Shown one piece after another: positions 25,969 through 34,958 of a stretch of 64,000 nucleotides of DNA (the first letter of the stretch is position 1; each line of letters starts with the position of its first letter). Under the pieces are notes generated by a model. The model saw only the letters and a list, made by a program, of their open reading frames with translations, was not told the DNA's origin and searched no databases. Origin of the DNA: an uncultured Collinsella sp. (GTDB lineage Bacteria; Actinomycetota; Coriobacteriia; Coriobacteriales; Coriobacteriaceae); assembly GCA_900768435.1 (NCBI GenBank), contig CAAGCW010000008.1, forward strand, positions 62,001 through 126,000, written 5' to 3'. The position numbers and the translations under genes are program-made.

Positions 25969-26898
25969 CTAAGCAGCGAGATCGGATGCGTCTTGGTAGG
26001 ACGCCATAGGACGGGTAGCGCCCGCGACCGTGGTCACCAGATCGCGAACGCGGGAGAACGTGGCAGTGACCACCTCGTTGGCACGGCTGTAGTCGACATC
26101 GCGCTCGTAGAGCGAAACGAGCGCACGGCCCATGCCATAGGTGCCCGCGGCAGCAGTGAGCGCCTTGACGGCAAACCCAATATGCGGCGTCTGCTTGACG
26201 AGCGCACGGGTGACCGCGCGGATCACAAGACCGCCGGCAAGCACGCCCGCGACCTCGTAGCCGCGCTCAGGCTTAATGCCGCGTCCAAAGACGGCAGCGA
26301 GCTCAAAGAGCATGCCCACCTGAGCCAGCGCCATAACGGGATAATCGGCGCCCGGCAAAAACACCAGCGCACCGGTCGCCATATTGGTGAGCGCGCACGA
26401 GGTAATGATACGATTGGCCGCCGCGATGCGCATGAAGGCAAAGTTCGCCGCAAAAGCCGTTTCCTTTTCGGTGCGATCGAGAATCCAGCGGGCAAGCGTC
26501 TCGAGCAGATACGTCTTATCGGTTGCCGCCACCACGCCGAGCATGGGCGTGGACTCCTCGATAAACGGCACCTCCACAGCAGACTCAGCAAGCACGCACA
26601 CGGGCGCGCCGGCGATCACGAGCTCCTGCACGGCACTCTCCAAGCGGTCGGAACCACACGAAAGTACCAGCACCACATCGGTATCGGTCTTTGGAGCAAT
26701 TCGCTCCTCCCCCAGACGCTCGACGCGCACAATGCCCGAGGTCGTCTGCGGCACAAAGGCGTCACGCACCGTCTCGGCCAGAAAGCGCGAGGCGGACGAA
26801 TCCAGATAGACCGAGACGCGCACCGGCGTATCGGAATCCTTCTTAACGGACGCGCCCATCTTAAAAGCGCGGGTCAGCTTATCTACGGGAATTTTCAT
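25969..26898 (-). CDS. DUF697-domain protein without a GTPase motif
   Basis: The 309-residue product has a DUF697-like C-terminal half (about 140-290: alternating helices with hydrophobic stretches, ALTNMATGALVFLPGADYPVMALAQVGML). Other DUF697 proteins carry a GTP-binding domain before it. Here the N-terminal half keeps a Rossmann-like strand pattern (VVLVLSCGSDRLES, APVCVLAES) but no P-loop GxxxxGK[ST] or NKxD. It lies 10 bases before the radical SAM gene and 18 after rodA. Function unknown. Confidence 0.7.
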   Translation of the reverse strand: MKIPVDKLTRAFKMGASVKKDSDTPVRVSVYLDSSASRFLAETVRDAFVPQTTSGIVRVERLGEERIAPKTDTDVVLVLSCGSDRLESAVQELVIAGAPVCVLAESAVEVPFIEESTPMLGVVAATDKTYLLETLARWILDRTEKETAFAANFAFMRIAAANRIITSCALTNMATGALVFLPGADYPVMALAQVGMLFELAAVFGRGIKPERGYEVAGVLAGGLVIRAVTRALVKQTPHIGFAVKALTAAAGTYGMGRALVSLYERDVDYSRANEVVTATFSRVRDLVTTVAGATRPMASYQDASDLAA

Positions 26899-26916
26899 AG
26901 CAAACCCCTCCAGCGG

Positions 26917-28143
26917 TTACGCGGCGCCCGAACGATGCCGCCATATGGATTGTACGATACCCACCGTCAGCAGCTGAATCATCATCGAAGACGAACCGAA
27001 GCTAATAAACGGTAGCGGAATACCGGTAATCGGCATCATGCCAATGCACATGCCGATGTTTTCGAAGGTCTGGAACGCCCACATGCCAACGATGCCCACA
27101 CACGATAGGCGCAAGAACAGCGACTCACACTTAAAGGCGACGCGAATCGTCGAAAAGATCAGCAGCACGTAGAGGCATAGGAGCAAAAAGGAACCGCAAA
27201 AGCCAAAGGTCTCGGACAGGAAGGCGAAGACGAAGTCGGTGTGGAACTCAGGCAGAAAGCCGCCGGCCGACTGCGTCGCATGGCCCAAACCCTTACCAAA
27301 GAAGCCACCCGAGCCAACGGCGATAAGCGACTGCTGCAGGTTGTAGGCATCGTCCGAATCGGCATTATCGGGGTCGATAAAGACCGTCAGGCGGTTCATC
27401 TGATACTGCTTGATGAGCACATCGTGGCCGAGCAACGAATCAAAGACCGAATCGAGCGCCAGGACGAGGGCCACCAGGCCCACGAGCAGGGCCAGGGTCG
27501 ACAGCACCCATTCGCGGCGCGCACCGCTCATGCAGATGACGATGGCGCCCGAGACCAGCACGACCAGGCCCGAGCCCAGGTCGCCCATGGCGACGACGGC
27601 CAAAAACGGGATGGACAGCATGCCGCAGAGCTTGACGTAGTCGCGAACGGTATCGATGCGGCCGTTATACTGCGAGCCAAGCGTGGCAATAAAGAAGATG
27701 GTGATGAGCTTGGCAAGCTCGACCGGCTGGAATGTCAAGCCGATACCGGGAATCTTGATCCAGCCCGTCATGCCCAGACCGCCCGTATAGGACAGACCCG
27801 GAATCTTGGGCGAGAAGATCACGATCAGGTCGATGACGAGCAACGCCGTCGAGAAATTGGAAATACCGCGCAGGTCGGTACGCCAGACCAGCACCGCCAG
27901 CAACGCCCCGATACCAATTCCCAGCAGATGGCGTGAGAACGAAGCATCGGCCTTAAACTGCGAAGCCGACCAGATAATGATGGCACCGTAGGCGACGAGC
28001 GCCACTGTAGCCACGAGCACACCGATATGCACCTTTTGGCGAAACGTGCCGCGCGAGGCCGAAAGTTGCTTGTTGACGCGGTCCAGGCTGCTGCGAGAGC
28101 CGGTCTTGGTTGAACGGAACAGATCCGCCGGAGAAAAATCCAT
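26917..28143 (-). CDS. rodA: Rod-shape SEDS glycosyltransferase RodA
   Basis: Peptidoglycan polymerase of the elongation machinery, partner of PBP2. The 408-residue integral membrane protein has about ten hydrophobic segments and SEDS-family blocks (FQPVELAKLITIFFIATL, the QSLIAVGSGGFFGKGLGHATQS loop with the catalytic Asp region, FLPEFHTDFVFAFLSETFG, and PFISFGSSSMM). A cytoplasmic N-terminal Ser/Arg-rich tail of about 45 residues precedes the first segment. It lies 9 bases after mrdA. Confidence 0.95.
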   Translation of the reverse strand: MDFSPADLFRSTKTGSRSSLDRVNKQLSASRGTFRQKVHIGVLVATVALVAYGAIIIWSASQFKADASFSRHLLGIGIGALLAVLVWRTDLRGISNFSTALLVIDLIVIFSPKIPGLSYTGGLGMTGWIKIPGIGLTFQPVELAKLITIFFIATLGSQYNGRIDTVRDYVKLCGMLSIPFLAVVAMGDLGSGLVVLVSGAIVICMSGARREWVLSTLALLVGLVALVLALDSVFDSLLGHDVLIKQYQMNRLTVFIDPDNADSDDAYNLQQSLIAVGSGGFFGKGLGHATQSAGGFLPEFHTDFVFAFLSETFGFCGSFLLLCLYVLLIFSTIRVAFKCESLFLRLSCVGIVGMWAFQTFENIGMCIGMMPITGIPLPFISFGSSSMMIQLLTVGIVQSIWRHRSGAA

Positions 28144-28152
28144 CGCAACCTC

Positions 28153-30222
28153 CTATCGAACCGAAGAATCGCCCGAGGCCGAAGAGGTATCGGGCTCGTC
28201 ATAAATCACGCCGAGCACGTCGCGCACGACATGCATGGCGGTATCTGAGCCACCGCCGCCCTGCTCCAGGACAGTAGCGATGACATACTTGGGATCATCG
28301 GCCGGTGCATAGGCGCAGAACCACGCGTATTCGTCCTCGCCGCTTTTCTCGCCCGTGCCCGACTTGCCGTATACCTGCGGCGTCAGTGTGCCAAAGTGAG
28401 CCGCCAGGGACGTCGATGCCGTGTAAATCACGTCGTGCATGCCGTTACGAACAAGAGCCAAATCCGAATCGCTGTTGATCTTGGCCTCCAGGCGCTTCTT
28501 CTTGCCCTTGCCGTTGTACTTATAGGCATCGCCGTCGCCATCGCGCGACACGGCAGACAAAAACACGTGAGGCACGTACTGTTTGCCGCCGTTGGCAAGG
28601 CCCATGTAGGCGCACGCCATCTGCAGGGGCGTCACCAGGATGTCGCCCTGGCCGATGGCAATGTTGGTCATATCGCCGGCATTCCACTTGCGGTCCTCGG
28701 CAGAGGCGTCGGTGAAGTACGACTCCTTCCACTCGGCATCGGGAATACGGCCCGCGCCCTCACTCGGCAGATCGATACCGCAGGTCTTGCCTAGGCCCCA
28801 GCGACGAAAGATCTCCTGCAGGCCCTCGGAATGTTGCTCGTCATAAAAGAACGCCTTGCCCATGTCGTAGAAGACGGGGTCGCACGAGTTGGCGATACCC
28901 GACTGCAGCGTCATGGTGCCGTGGCCGGAATGCAGCCAGCAGTACTTGCCCCACGACTTGCCCAGACCCGTCCAATAGCCCGTGCAGTTGGTCGTCTGCC
29001 CCGACGTGTAGGTTCCAAACTCAAGACCGGCCAGTGCCGAGAGCGGCTTGATGGTCGAGGCCGACATGTACTGTCCGCTAATGGCGCGGTTGAGCAGCGG
29101 GTGCGAACCCTTGTCATCATTGAGCTCGGTCCACACGTCATTTGAGACGCCGCCGATAAAGACGGACGGATCGAACTTGGGCTCGCTCGCCATGCCCAGG
29201 ATCTCGCCATTGTTGGGATCGAGACACACCACAGCGCCGTTGCCGGCATTGCTGTAGCCAGTGGTCTTGGCAAGCTCGATGGCGCTCGCCAGAGCCGTCT
29301 CACAGGCCTGTTGGATCTTAAGGTCGAGCGTGAGCTTAATGTCGGAGCCGGCCTTGGCGGGTACGGCGCCGGCCTGACCGGTAACATTGCCCGAGGCATC
29401 GACCTTGACGGTCTGCTCGCCACGAATACCCTGCAGCAGGTTTTCGTAGTAGCTCTCAACGCCCGCTTGGCCCACGATATCGCCCGACTGGTACGTAATC
29501 CGGCCAGCAGAAGCATCATCGTCGCCAGAGGTTTTCTTATTCTGGGCCTCGAGCTGCTCGGAGGTAATGGTGCCGGTATAGCCCAAAATGTGACAGGCCG
29601 TCTCGCCATATGGATACTGGCGCTCGGTACGCTCGGCAATCTTGACGCCCGGGAACTCGCCGGCGTGCTCCTTGATATAGGCAACCGTGGAGCGACGGAC
29701 GTCCGTCGCGATGGTATGCAGGCTCTGGGCGCCCTCGGAATTGTCCTGGATATTGCGCAGCACAGCCACGTAGGGCATACCGAGCACGTTGGCAAGATGA
29801 CGAACCAGAACCTCATCCTCGGCAAGGTCGCGGTAGGCCACGACAGCAAGTGAGGGACGGTTCTGGACAAGCGCCACGCCATTGCGGTCGAGGATGCGGC
29901 CGCGCACAGCGGGTGTGGTAACGGTGCGCGTCTGATTACTATTAGCCTGCTTCTCGTAATAGCCCGACGAGACCATCTGCATGCCCCACAGCTTGACGGC
30001 AAGCGCCGCGAACATCGCGCCCACACCCGTAGTGAGGATGGAAAAGCGGCCCTTAAAGGCGGTCGCCGCGGTATTGCCCTCGCCCTCGGTGGCGCGCGGG
30101 GCCGTTCCATGCTGCGTATCGTAGGTAAAACGGGAATCGCCGCGACGCATGATGACCAGCGCGACCACGATGGCCACAACCAACACGATACCGGCGATAA
30201 TAACCGTCATCTGGGAAGACAT
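28153..30222 (-). CDS. mrdA: Penicillin-binding protein 2 (class B transpeptidase)
   Basis: Cross-links peptidoglycan during cell elongation. The 689-residue product has the PBP dimerisation domain (GRILDRNGVALVQNRPS...) and transpeptidase motifs: STIK (SxxK), NSCD (SxD form) and KSGTGE (KTG-type). Unusually there are two hydrophobic N-terminal stretches, at about residues 5-24 and 60-82, where PBP2 normally has one. The ATG is well supported by GGGGAGG 7 bases upstream. It lies between mreD and rodA. Confidence 0.95.
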   Translation of the reverse strand: MSSQMTVIIAGIVLVVAIVVALVIMRRGDSRFTYDTQHGTAPRATEGEGNTAATAFKGRFSILTTGVGAMFAALAVKLWGMQMVSSGYYEKQANSNQTRTVTTPAVRGRILDRNGVALVQNRPSLAVVAYRDLAEDEVLVRHLANVLGMPYVAVLRNIQDNSEGAQSLHTIATDVRRSTVAYIKEHAGEFPGVKIAERTERQYPYGETACHILGYTGTITSEQLEAQNKKTSGDDDASAGRITYQSGDIVGQAGVESYYENLLQGIRGEQTVKVDASGNVTGQAGAVPAKAGSDIKLTLDLKIQQACETALASAIELAKTTGYSNAGNGAVVCLDPNNGEILGMASEPKFDPSVFIGGVSNDVWTELNDDKGSHPLLNRAISGQYMSASTIKPLSALAGLEFGTYTSGQTTNCTGYWTGLGKSWGKYCWLHSGHGTMTLQSGIANSCDPVFYDMGKAFFYDEQHSEGLQEIFRRWGLGKTCGIDLPSEGAGRIPDAEWKESYFTDASAEDRKWNAGDMTNIAIGQGDILVTPLQMACAYMGLANGGKQYVPHVFLSAVSRDGDGDAYKYNGKGKKKRLEAKINSDSDLALVRNGMHDVIYTASTSLAAHFGTLTPQVYGKSGTGEKSGEDEYAWFCAYAPADDPKYVIATVLEQGGGGSDTAMHVVRDVLGVIYDEPDTSSASGDSSVR

Positions 30223-30235
30223 CTACGGGCCTCCC

Positions 30236-30802
30236 CTATTTGAGCTTACGGGTCTTGGGCTTAAAGCGCATGCCCGTCTGGCGTCCGCCACGTGCGGAGA
30301 ATCCATAACCGGACTGCGGCACGACGCCGGACATCAAAAACGGAATGGCAACCAGACCCGTCAGGATCGAAGACGGCAGCGCATGGCCGAAGATCGCAAC
30401 GACAAAGCTCGTCTCCAAACCCATAAACAGCAAGATGATGCTGTAGATCACATTAATGACGAGCGCAAAGGCGCCCACAGTGATGCCGCGCGCACTCGGG
30501 GTACCGCCGGTCTGACCGGCAGCGCTATGCACCAGGGCAAAAGAACCCACGGTCAGCAGGAGCGACATAACGCCCACCGGCACGGCAGCGGAAAGGTCAT
30601 AGAACAAGCCGCTGCAAAAACCGCACACGACGGCACGGTTCGGGTCGCCCGAGAACACGCTTAGGCACACCAAGATAATCATGAAGTTGACGCGACCGCC
30701 CGCAATGGAGATCTGCGGTGCCAGGCCTGCCTGCAGCAGCACGCACACGATGGCGGCGATTACAAACGTGCGGGAGCTCATCCCCTGCTCGTGTAGATCC
30801 AT
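30236..30802 (-). CDS. mreD: Rod-shape-determining membrane protein MreD
   Basis: Small integral membrane protein of the elongasome. The 188-residue product has five or six hydrophobic segments, starting FVIAAIVCVLLQAGLAPQISIAGGRVNFMIILVC, typical of MreD, then a basic C-terminal tail (RQTGMRFKPKTRKLK). ATG 30802 is favoured over ATG 30808 because the GGGGGC ribosome site lies 6 bases before it. Call rests on topology and position between mreC and mrdA. Confidence 0.88.
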   Translation of the reverse strand: MDLHEQGMSSRTFVIAAIVCVLLQAGLAPQISIAGGRVNFMIILVCLSVFSGDPNRAVVCGFCSGLFYDLSAAVPVGVMSLLLTVGSFALVHSAAGQTGGTPSARGITVGAFALVINVIYSIILLFMGLETSFVVAIFGHALPSSILTGLVAIPFLMSGVVPQSGYGFSARGGRQTGMRFKPKTRKLK

Positions 30803-30813
30803 GGACATGCCCC

Positions 30814-31812
30814 CTATTCGCTCGAGCCGGAATCGGTCGTCTCAGACGTGTCGGAACTGTCATCCGAGCTCTCGTCCTTCGTCTTGGTCGCAGCATCGCG
30901 CGACGTTCCCTGCGGCGTGCTATTAGCGGTGTTCACGTCCTCATCCGAGGCCGACTGTTCGTCGGTCAGCGAGGTGATGACCAGCACTTCCTCGTTGTTC
31001 TCGGCCGTGGTCTGAGCGCGCACCACAATGGTGTAGTACACGTCGTTTGCCGATTTCTCAACCGACGAGACGGTGCCGAGCGGAAGGCCCTTGGGGAACA
31101 CACCGCCAATGCCCGAGGTCACGATGATGTCGCCAACCTTAACGTCGGAATCGACGCTCACATACTCAAGACGCAGCGTGCCGTCAGCCTGACCCTGCAG
31201 CATGCCCTGGGCGCGCGTATCCTGCACCATGGCGGACACGCCCGAGTTCTCGTCGCCAATCAGGCGCACGGTGGACGTCTTGGCCGAGACTTCGATGATC
31301 TGGCCTATGACACCGGCAGAACTCGTCACGGGCATGTTAATGGTAAGCCCGTCGGCAGAACCCTTATCGATGGTAACGGTCGAGGTCCAGGCATCGCCCG
31401 AAGCGCCGACGATACGAGCTGCAGTGGACTTGAGGTTGTAGGTCGACTGCAGACCGACCAGACCCTCCAGTCGCTCGGCGGTCTTTTGAGCCTCGGAGAG
31501 CTCGGCGACCTTAGAGGTCAGTTCCTCGTTTTGCTTCTTAAGCTCGTCAAGCGTGTCCTGTGACGCCGTAAGGTTAGAGAACACGTTACCGATCGCATTG
31601 AAGGGAGCCGCCACAGCCGAGCCCAGAAAACGCACCGGCGAGGTAATCGTCGTCACGCCCGAACGAACGGCATGAATCGGCCCCGTCTCGCCCTCACGAA
31701 TATAAAACGTGAGCAGCAACACCGAAATCAGGCTGAAAACAATCAACGGGCGCATACCCGTTGATTGTCGCTTGGTATTCAGATTTGTGGAGAAACCCGA
31801 AGATCGTGCCAA
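30814..31812 (-). CDS. mreC: Rod-shape-determining protein MreC
   Basis: Bitopic membrane protein that activates PBP2-RodA. The 332-residue product starts at a TTG (31812) after GGTGG and has one membrane segment (about 22-40). It then has a coiled-coil (about 70-110), and the beta-barrel MreC core (AARIVGASGDAWTSTVTIDKGSADGLTINMPVTSSAGVIGQI). A 55-residue acidic Ser/Thr/Asp-rich C-terminal tail follows the core. It lies 21 bases after mreB. Confidence 0.94.
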   Translation of the reverse strand: MARSSGFSTNLNTKRQSTGMRPLIVFSLISVLLLTFYIREGETGPIHAVRSGVTTITSPVRFLGSAVAAPFNAIGNVFSNLTASQDTLDELKKQNEELTSKVAELSEAQKTAERLEGLVGLQSTYNLKSTAARIVGASGDAWTSTVTIDKGSADGLTINMPVTSSAGVIGQIIEVSAKTSTVRLIGDENSGVSAMVQDTRAQGMLQGQADGTLRLEYVSVDSDVKVGDIIVTSGIGGVFPKGLPLGTVSSVEKSANDVYYTIVVRAQTTAENNEEVLVITSLTDEQSASDEDVNTANSTPQGTSRDAATKTKDESSDDSSDTSETTDSGSSE

Positions 31813-31833
31813 ATGGAATCCACCTTTTGGAAA

Positions 31834-32877
31834 TTAAGCATTGGTCTGGACGAAGCCGCCATCAAACGCATTGGCCTCGAGCACGCGGGCACAGCCGTTA
31901 ACAACGTTATCGAGCGCCGTGGGGCTGACGTTGACCGAAACGCCGGTCTCATCGCGCAGGCGCACGTCGAGACCGCGCAGCAGCGCGCCGCCACCAGTCA
32001 GCAAAATGCCGTAGTACATAAGGTCCGAGGCAAGATCGGGAGGCGTAGCGTCGAGTGCGTCCTTGACGGCCTTGGCCATCTCGTCGAGCGGCTTGTTGAG
32101 CGCGCGACGAATCTCCTCGCTCTCGATGCGCACGGTCTTGGGCAGACCGGTGATCACGTCGCGGCCGTTGACCTCGACGTCGAGCTCGTCCTTGAGCGGC
32201 ACGGCGGAGCCGACCTTGATCTTGATGTCCTCTGCCGTACGCTCGCCGATGGCCAGATTGTAGGCATCGCGAACGTGCGTGAGGATGGCCTGATCGAACT
32301 CGTCGCCGGCAATACGGATGGACTGCGAGACGACGATGCCGCCCATAGCGATAACGGCAACCTCGGTGGTACCGCCACCGATGTCGATGACCATGGAGCC
32401 GGTGGGTTCCTCGACGGGCAGGTCGGCACCGATAGCGGCGGCCATAGGCTCTTCGATCAGATAGGCCTGGCGGGCACCGGCCTGGATCGTGGCCTCAAAG
32501 ACAGCGCGCTTCTCGACCGACGTGACACCGGAGGGAACGCAGACGACAACACGCGGACGCGGAGTCCACGGATAGCGCTTCTCGGACGCCTTGTCGATAA
32601 AGTAGCGAAGCATGGCCTCGGTAACATCGAAGTCGGCGATGACGCCGTCCTTCAGGGGACGAACGGCCACGATGTTGCCGGGCGTACGGCCGAGCATGCG
32701 CTTTGCCTCGATACCGACCGCCAGGATGCGCTCGTCGTTCTTGTCGATGGCGACAACGGAGGGCTCGCGAATGACGATGCCCTTGCCGCGCACGGAGACA
32801 AGCGTATTTGCGGTGCCGAGGTCGATGGCAAGATCGCCCGCATAGCTACCGAAGAACATATCCATCAAAGAAAACAA
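31834..32877 (-). CDS. mreB: Rod-shape-determining actin homologue MreB
   Basis: Cytoskeletal ATPase that guides lateral wall synthesis. The 347-residue product shows all actin-fold phosphate motifs (DLAIDLGTANTLVSV; MVIDIGGGTTEVAVI; ILLTGGGALLRGLD) and the membrane-binding start FSLMDMFFGSYAGD. The start is TTG 32877, with GGAG 6 bases upstream. First gene of mreBCD-mrdA-rodA and the long downstream run. Confidence 0.97.
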   Translation of the reverse strand: MFSLMDMFFGSYAGDLAIDLGTANTLVSVRGKGIVIREPSVVAIDKNDERILAVGIEAKRMLGRTPGNIVAVRPLKDGVIADFDVTEAMLRYFIDKASEKRYPWTPRPRVVVCVPSGVTSVEKRAVFEATIQAGARQAYLIEEPMAAAIGADLPVEEPTGSMVIDIGGGTTEVAVIAMGGIVVSQSIRIAGDEFDQAILTHVRDAYNLAIGERTAEDIKIKVGSAVPLKDELDVEVNGRDVITGLPKTVRIESEEIRRALNKPLDEMAKAVKDALDATPPDLASDLMYYGILLTGGGALLRGLDVRLRDETGVSVNVSPTALDNVVNGCARVLEANAFDGGFVQTNA

Positions 32878-32937
32878 CGCAACTCCTGATGTGTTGGATG
32901 ATTGCTGGAAAACTACTAGCTCATCATACTAGCGCAA

Positions 32938-32970
32938 GCCCGGCGCCTCACTTGCGGTGAAGCGCCGGGC
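32938..32970 (-). terminator. Terminator-like hairpin after the TPR gene
   Basis: GCCCGGCGC (32938-32946) pairs with GCGCCGGGC (32962-32970), extended by TCAC/GTGA inside. The following minus-strand bases are TTGCGC, so the U-run is weak. It separates the TPR-gene transcript from mreB. Confidence 0.6.
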
Positions 32971-32992
32971 AAAGCTAAATCCCATAAGGTCA

Positions 32993-34297
32993 CTACTGGT
33001 TGTCAGCAGCCGAGAAATCCATATCAAGCGAAGAAACGGCCCAGCCGATATGGTTGTCGGAGCGCACGAATTTGACGGTGTACTCCTGCTCGCCGCCCTT
33101 GGACAGCGATGCCTTCACCTTAGCGGTCGTCTCGGTCATGGACTGATCCATGCCCTCGACGGACACGGTGGCACCCTGCGGAATCGAGGAGATGATCATC
33201 GACTTAGCGTCCTCGGACAGGTTCGAGGCCAGGCAAGACTCGGCCTTTGCGGTGTCACCGTCGCCGGCAGCCTGGAACAGATCGGTAACGACAGACTCCT
33301 GAGACGGGAAGCCAAAGCCGCGCGTGTAGGCAAAGCCCAGACCGCCCGCGGCGATCAAAATGAGCAGAAGCAGCACGATGAAGACTTTGAGACCCGTGTG
33401 GCGATGGCGACGACGGACCTTGGCCTGCTTACGATCCTGACGGTCCTGCTGGACCATCTCGGACTCGGACAGCGTAAAGAAGCCGGTGTCCGAGGGATCG
33501 GGCATAAACTGACCGGTCGCGCCCGTAGGATCGAGAGGATCGACGGCAGGAGCGTCCATCGCGGGCGCCGGAGCCGTGGCCATAGCCGTCTGGGCAGACA
33601 GCGCGGCAAGCGAATCGTGCACGCGGGCAAGCTCATCGGCCTGCTCGGAGGTGAGCTGGTAGATGCCATCGGCAGTAGCGGCGTTAAAGGCGTCGAGTGC
33701 GTCGGAGGGACGGCCGGCGGCAGAAAGCGCCTGACCCATGCCGGCGTTGAGCGCACGCGTGTCGTCGCGGGGGCCGGCAAAGTCGATAGCCGTGCGGTAG
33801 GTCTCCACGGCATCCGCCGGACGGCCGAGCTTAATGAAGCAACGACCGAGCTCGCCGAGCGCGGCGGCAGGAGCCGGATTGGCGCCGTCGATGGCAGCCT
33901 GACGGAAGGCGGTTCCCGCGTTGGCATAGTCGCCCGATTGGAACAGCGCATTGCCTAGACCCAGATAGGCCTTGAACGGCGTGGCATAGGAAGCATCCTG
34001 CGTAGCAGCAGAGAACGCCTGGGCGGCCGTCGTGTAGTCGCCCACGGCGGCGAGCGCCTTGCCGCGGTTGGTGAGCAACGCGCCGCGCTTGCCGTAGGTG
34101 CCGTCGTTGAGGGCGGCGGCATAGGCCTCGGCGGCCTCGGCATACATGCCCAGGTGGATCAAGGCGTTGCCACGAAGGTGGTCGGCCTCGCCCATAATCT
34201 CATCGGGAGTCTTTGCCGCCCCAAGCATCTGGGCTGCAGCGGAAAAATCACCCGCGCGGTAAGCGGCGCGGCCCTGTTGGATCAGCTGGCTATTCAA
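32993..34297 (-). CDS. TPR-repeat membrane protein with extracytoplasmic C-terminal domain
   Basis: The 434-residue product begins with about six tetratricopeptide-like helical pairs (residues 1-200, e.g. AAYRAGDFSAAAQMLG, GLGNALFQSGDYANAGTAFRQAA). A Pro/Ala/Asp-rich linker, a basic stretch (RQDRKQAKVRRRHRH), a membrane helix (about 286-306) and a C-terminal domain of about 120 residues resembling DUF4878/NTF2-like accumulation domains (DLFQAAGDGDTAKAESCLA) follow. Positive-inside topology puts the TPRs in the cytoplasm. Role unknown; it follows the cyclophilin gene by 11 bases. Confidence 0.75.
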   Translation of the reverse strand: MNSQLIQQGRAAYRAGDFSAAAQMLGAAKTPDEIMGEADHLRGNALIHLGMYAEAAEAYAAALNDGTYGKRGALLTNRGKALAAVGDYTTAAQAFSAATQDASYATPFKAYLGLGNALFQSGDYANAGTAFRQAAIDGANPAPAAALGELGRCFIKLGRPADAVETYRTAIDFAGPRDDTRALNAGMGQALSAAGRPSDALDAFNAATADGIYQLTSEQADELARVHDSLAALSAQTAMATAPAPAMDAPAVDPLDPTGATGQFMPDPSDTGFFTLSESEMVQQDRQDRKQAKVRRRHRHTGLKVFIVLLLLILIAAGGLGFAYTRGFGFPSQESVVTDLFQAAGDGDTAKAESCLASNLSEDAKSMIISSIPQGATVSVEGMDQSMTETTAKVKASLSKGGEQEYTVKFVRSDNHIGWAVSSLDMDFSAADNQ

Positions 34298-34308
34298 GGA
34301 AGTCCCCT

Positions 34309-34851
34309 TTACTCGTGAACGATCTCGACATGAACGATCTCGTCGCCGGCACGCAGCTGCGAAATCACATCGAGACCCTCGACCGTGGTACCAAAGACGG
34401 TGTAACCGGAATCGAGGTTATGCTGGGCACCCAGGCAGAAGTAGAACTGCGAACCCGCGGAATCGGGGTCCATGGAGCGCGCCATGGCAAGGGCGCCATC
34501 GACATGGCTGTTGCGCGGATTGGTGGCGAACTCGCCCTTGATGCAGTAGCCGGGGCCACCGGTACCGGGCATGCCGTCGGGGCCCTCAAGACCGGCGGCG
34601 ACGTCGGCGCCGGACATGTCGCGGGTATTGGGGTCCCCGCCCTGGATAACAAAACCGGGCACATAGCGATGGAACTTAAGGCCATCATAGAAGCCCATCG
34701 TGGAAAGCTCGCAGAAGTTCGCGACATGAATGGGAGCGCCCTCGCCGTCAAACTTGACCTTGATGGTACCCTTCGACGTCTCGATTACGGCGCACTCGTC
34801 GCCGACAAGCTGATACTCGGGCGTGTAGAGCTCTTTCTTAAAACCAAACAT
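34309..34851 (-). CDS. Peptidyl-prolyl cis-trans isomerase, cyclophilin type
   Basis: Accelerates proline isomerisation in protein folding. The 180-residue product carries the cyclophilin core: FDGEGAPIHVANFCELSTMGFYDGLKFHRYVPGFVIQGGDP with the catalytic Arg in FHR, GALAMARSMDPDSAGSQFYFCLG and YTVFGTTVEGLDVI. No signal peptide, so cytoplasmic. It has its own promoter and leads into the TPR gene. Confidence 0.95.
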   Translation of the reverse strand: MFGFKKELYTPEYQLVGDECAVIETSKGTIKVKFDGEGAPIHVANFCELSTMGFYDGLKFHRYVPGFVIQGGDPNTRDMSGADVAAGLEGPDGMPGTGGPGYCIKGEFATNPRNSHVDGALAMARSMDPDSAGSQFYFCLGAQHNLDSGYTVFGTTVEGLDVISQLRAGDEIVHVEIVHE

Positions 34852-34890
34852 GTGGTTCCTTCCTCGTGCGTTTAAAGCATATTTGTACGA

Positions 34891-34920
34891 ATTGTAGCAA
34901 TAAGCACGGGCTTACATCAA
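34891..34920 (-). promoter_or_regulatory. Promoter of the cyclophilin-TPR transcript
   Basis: Minus strand TTGATG (34920-34915), 18-base spacer, TACAAT (34896-34891). Confidence 0.65.
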
Positions 34921-34958
34921 TTGCGCACGTAGGTTATGCCGACTATGGCGAACTAATT

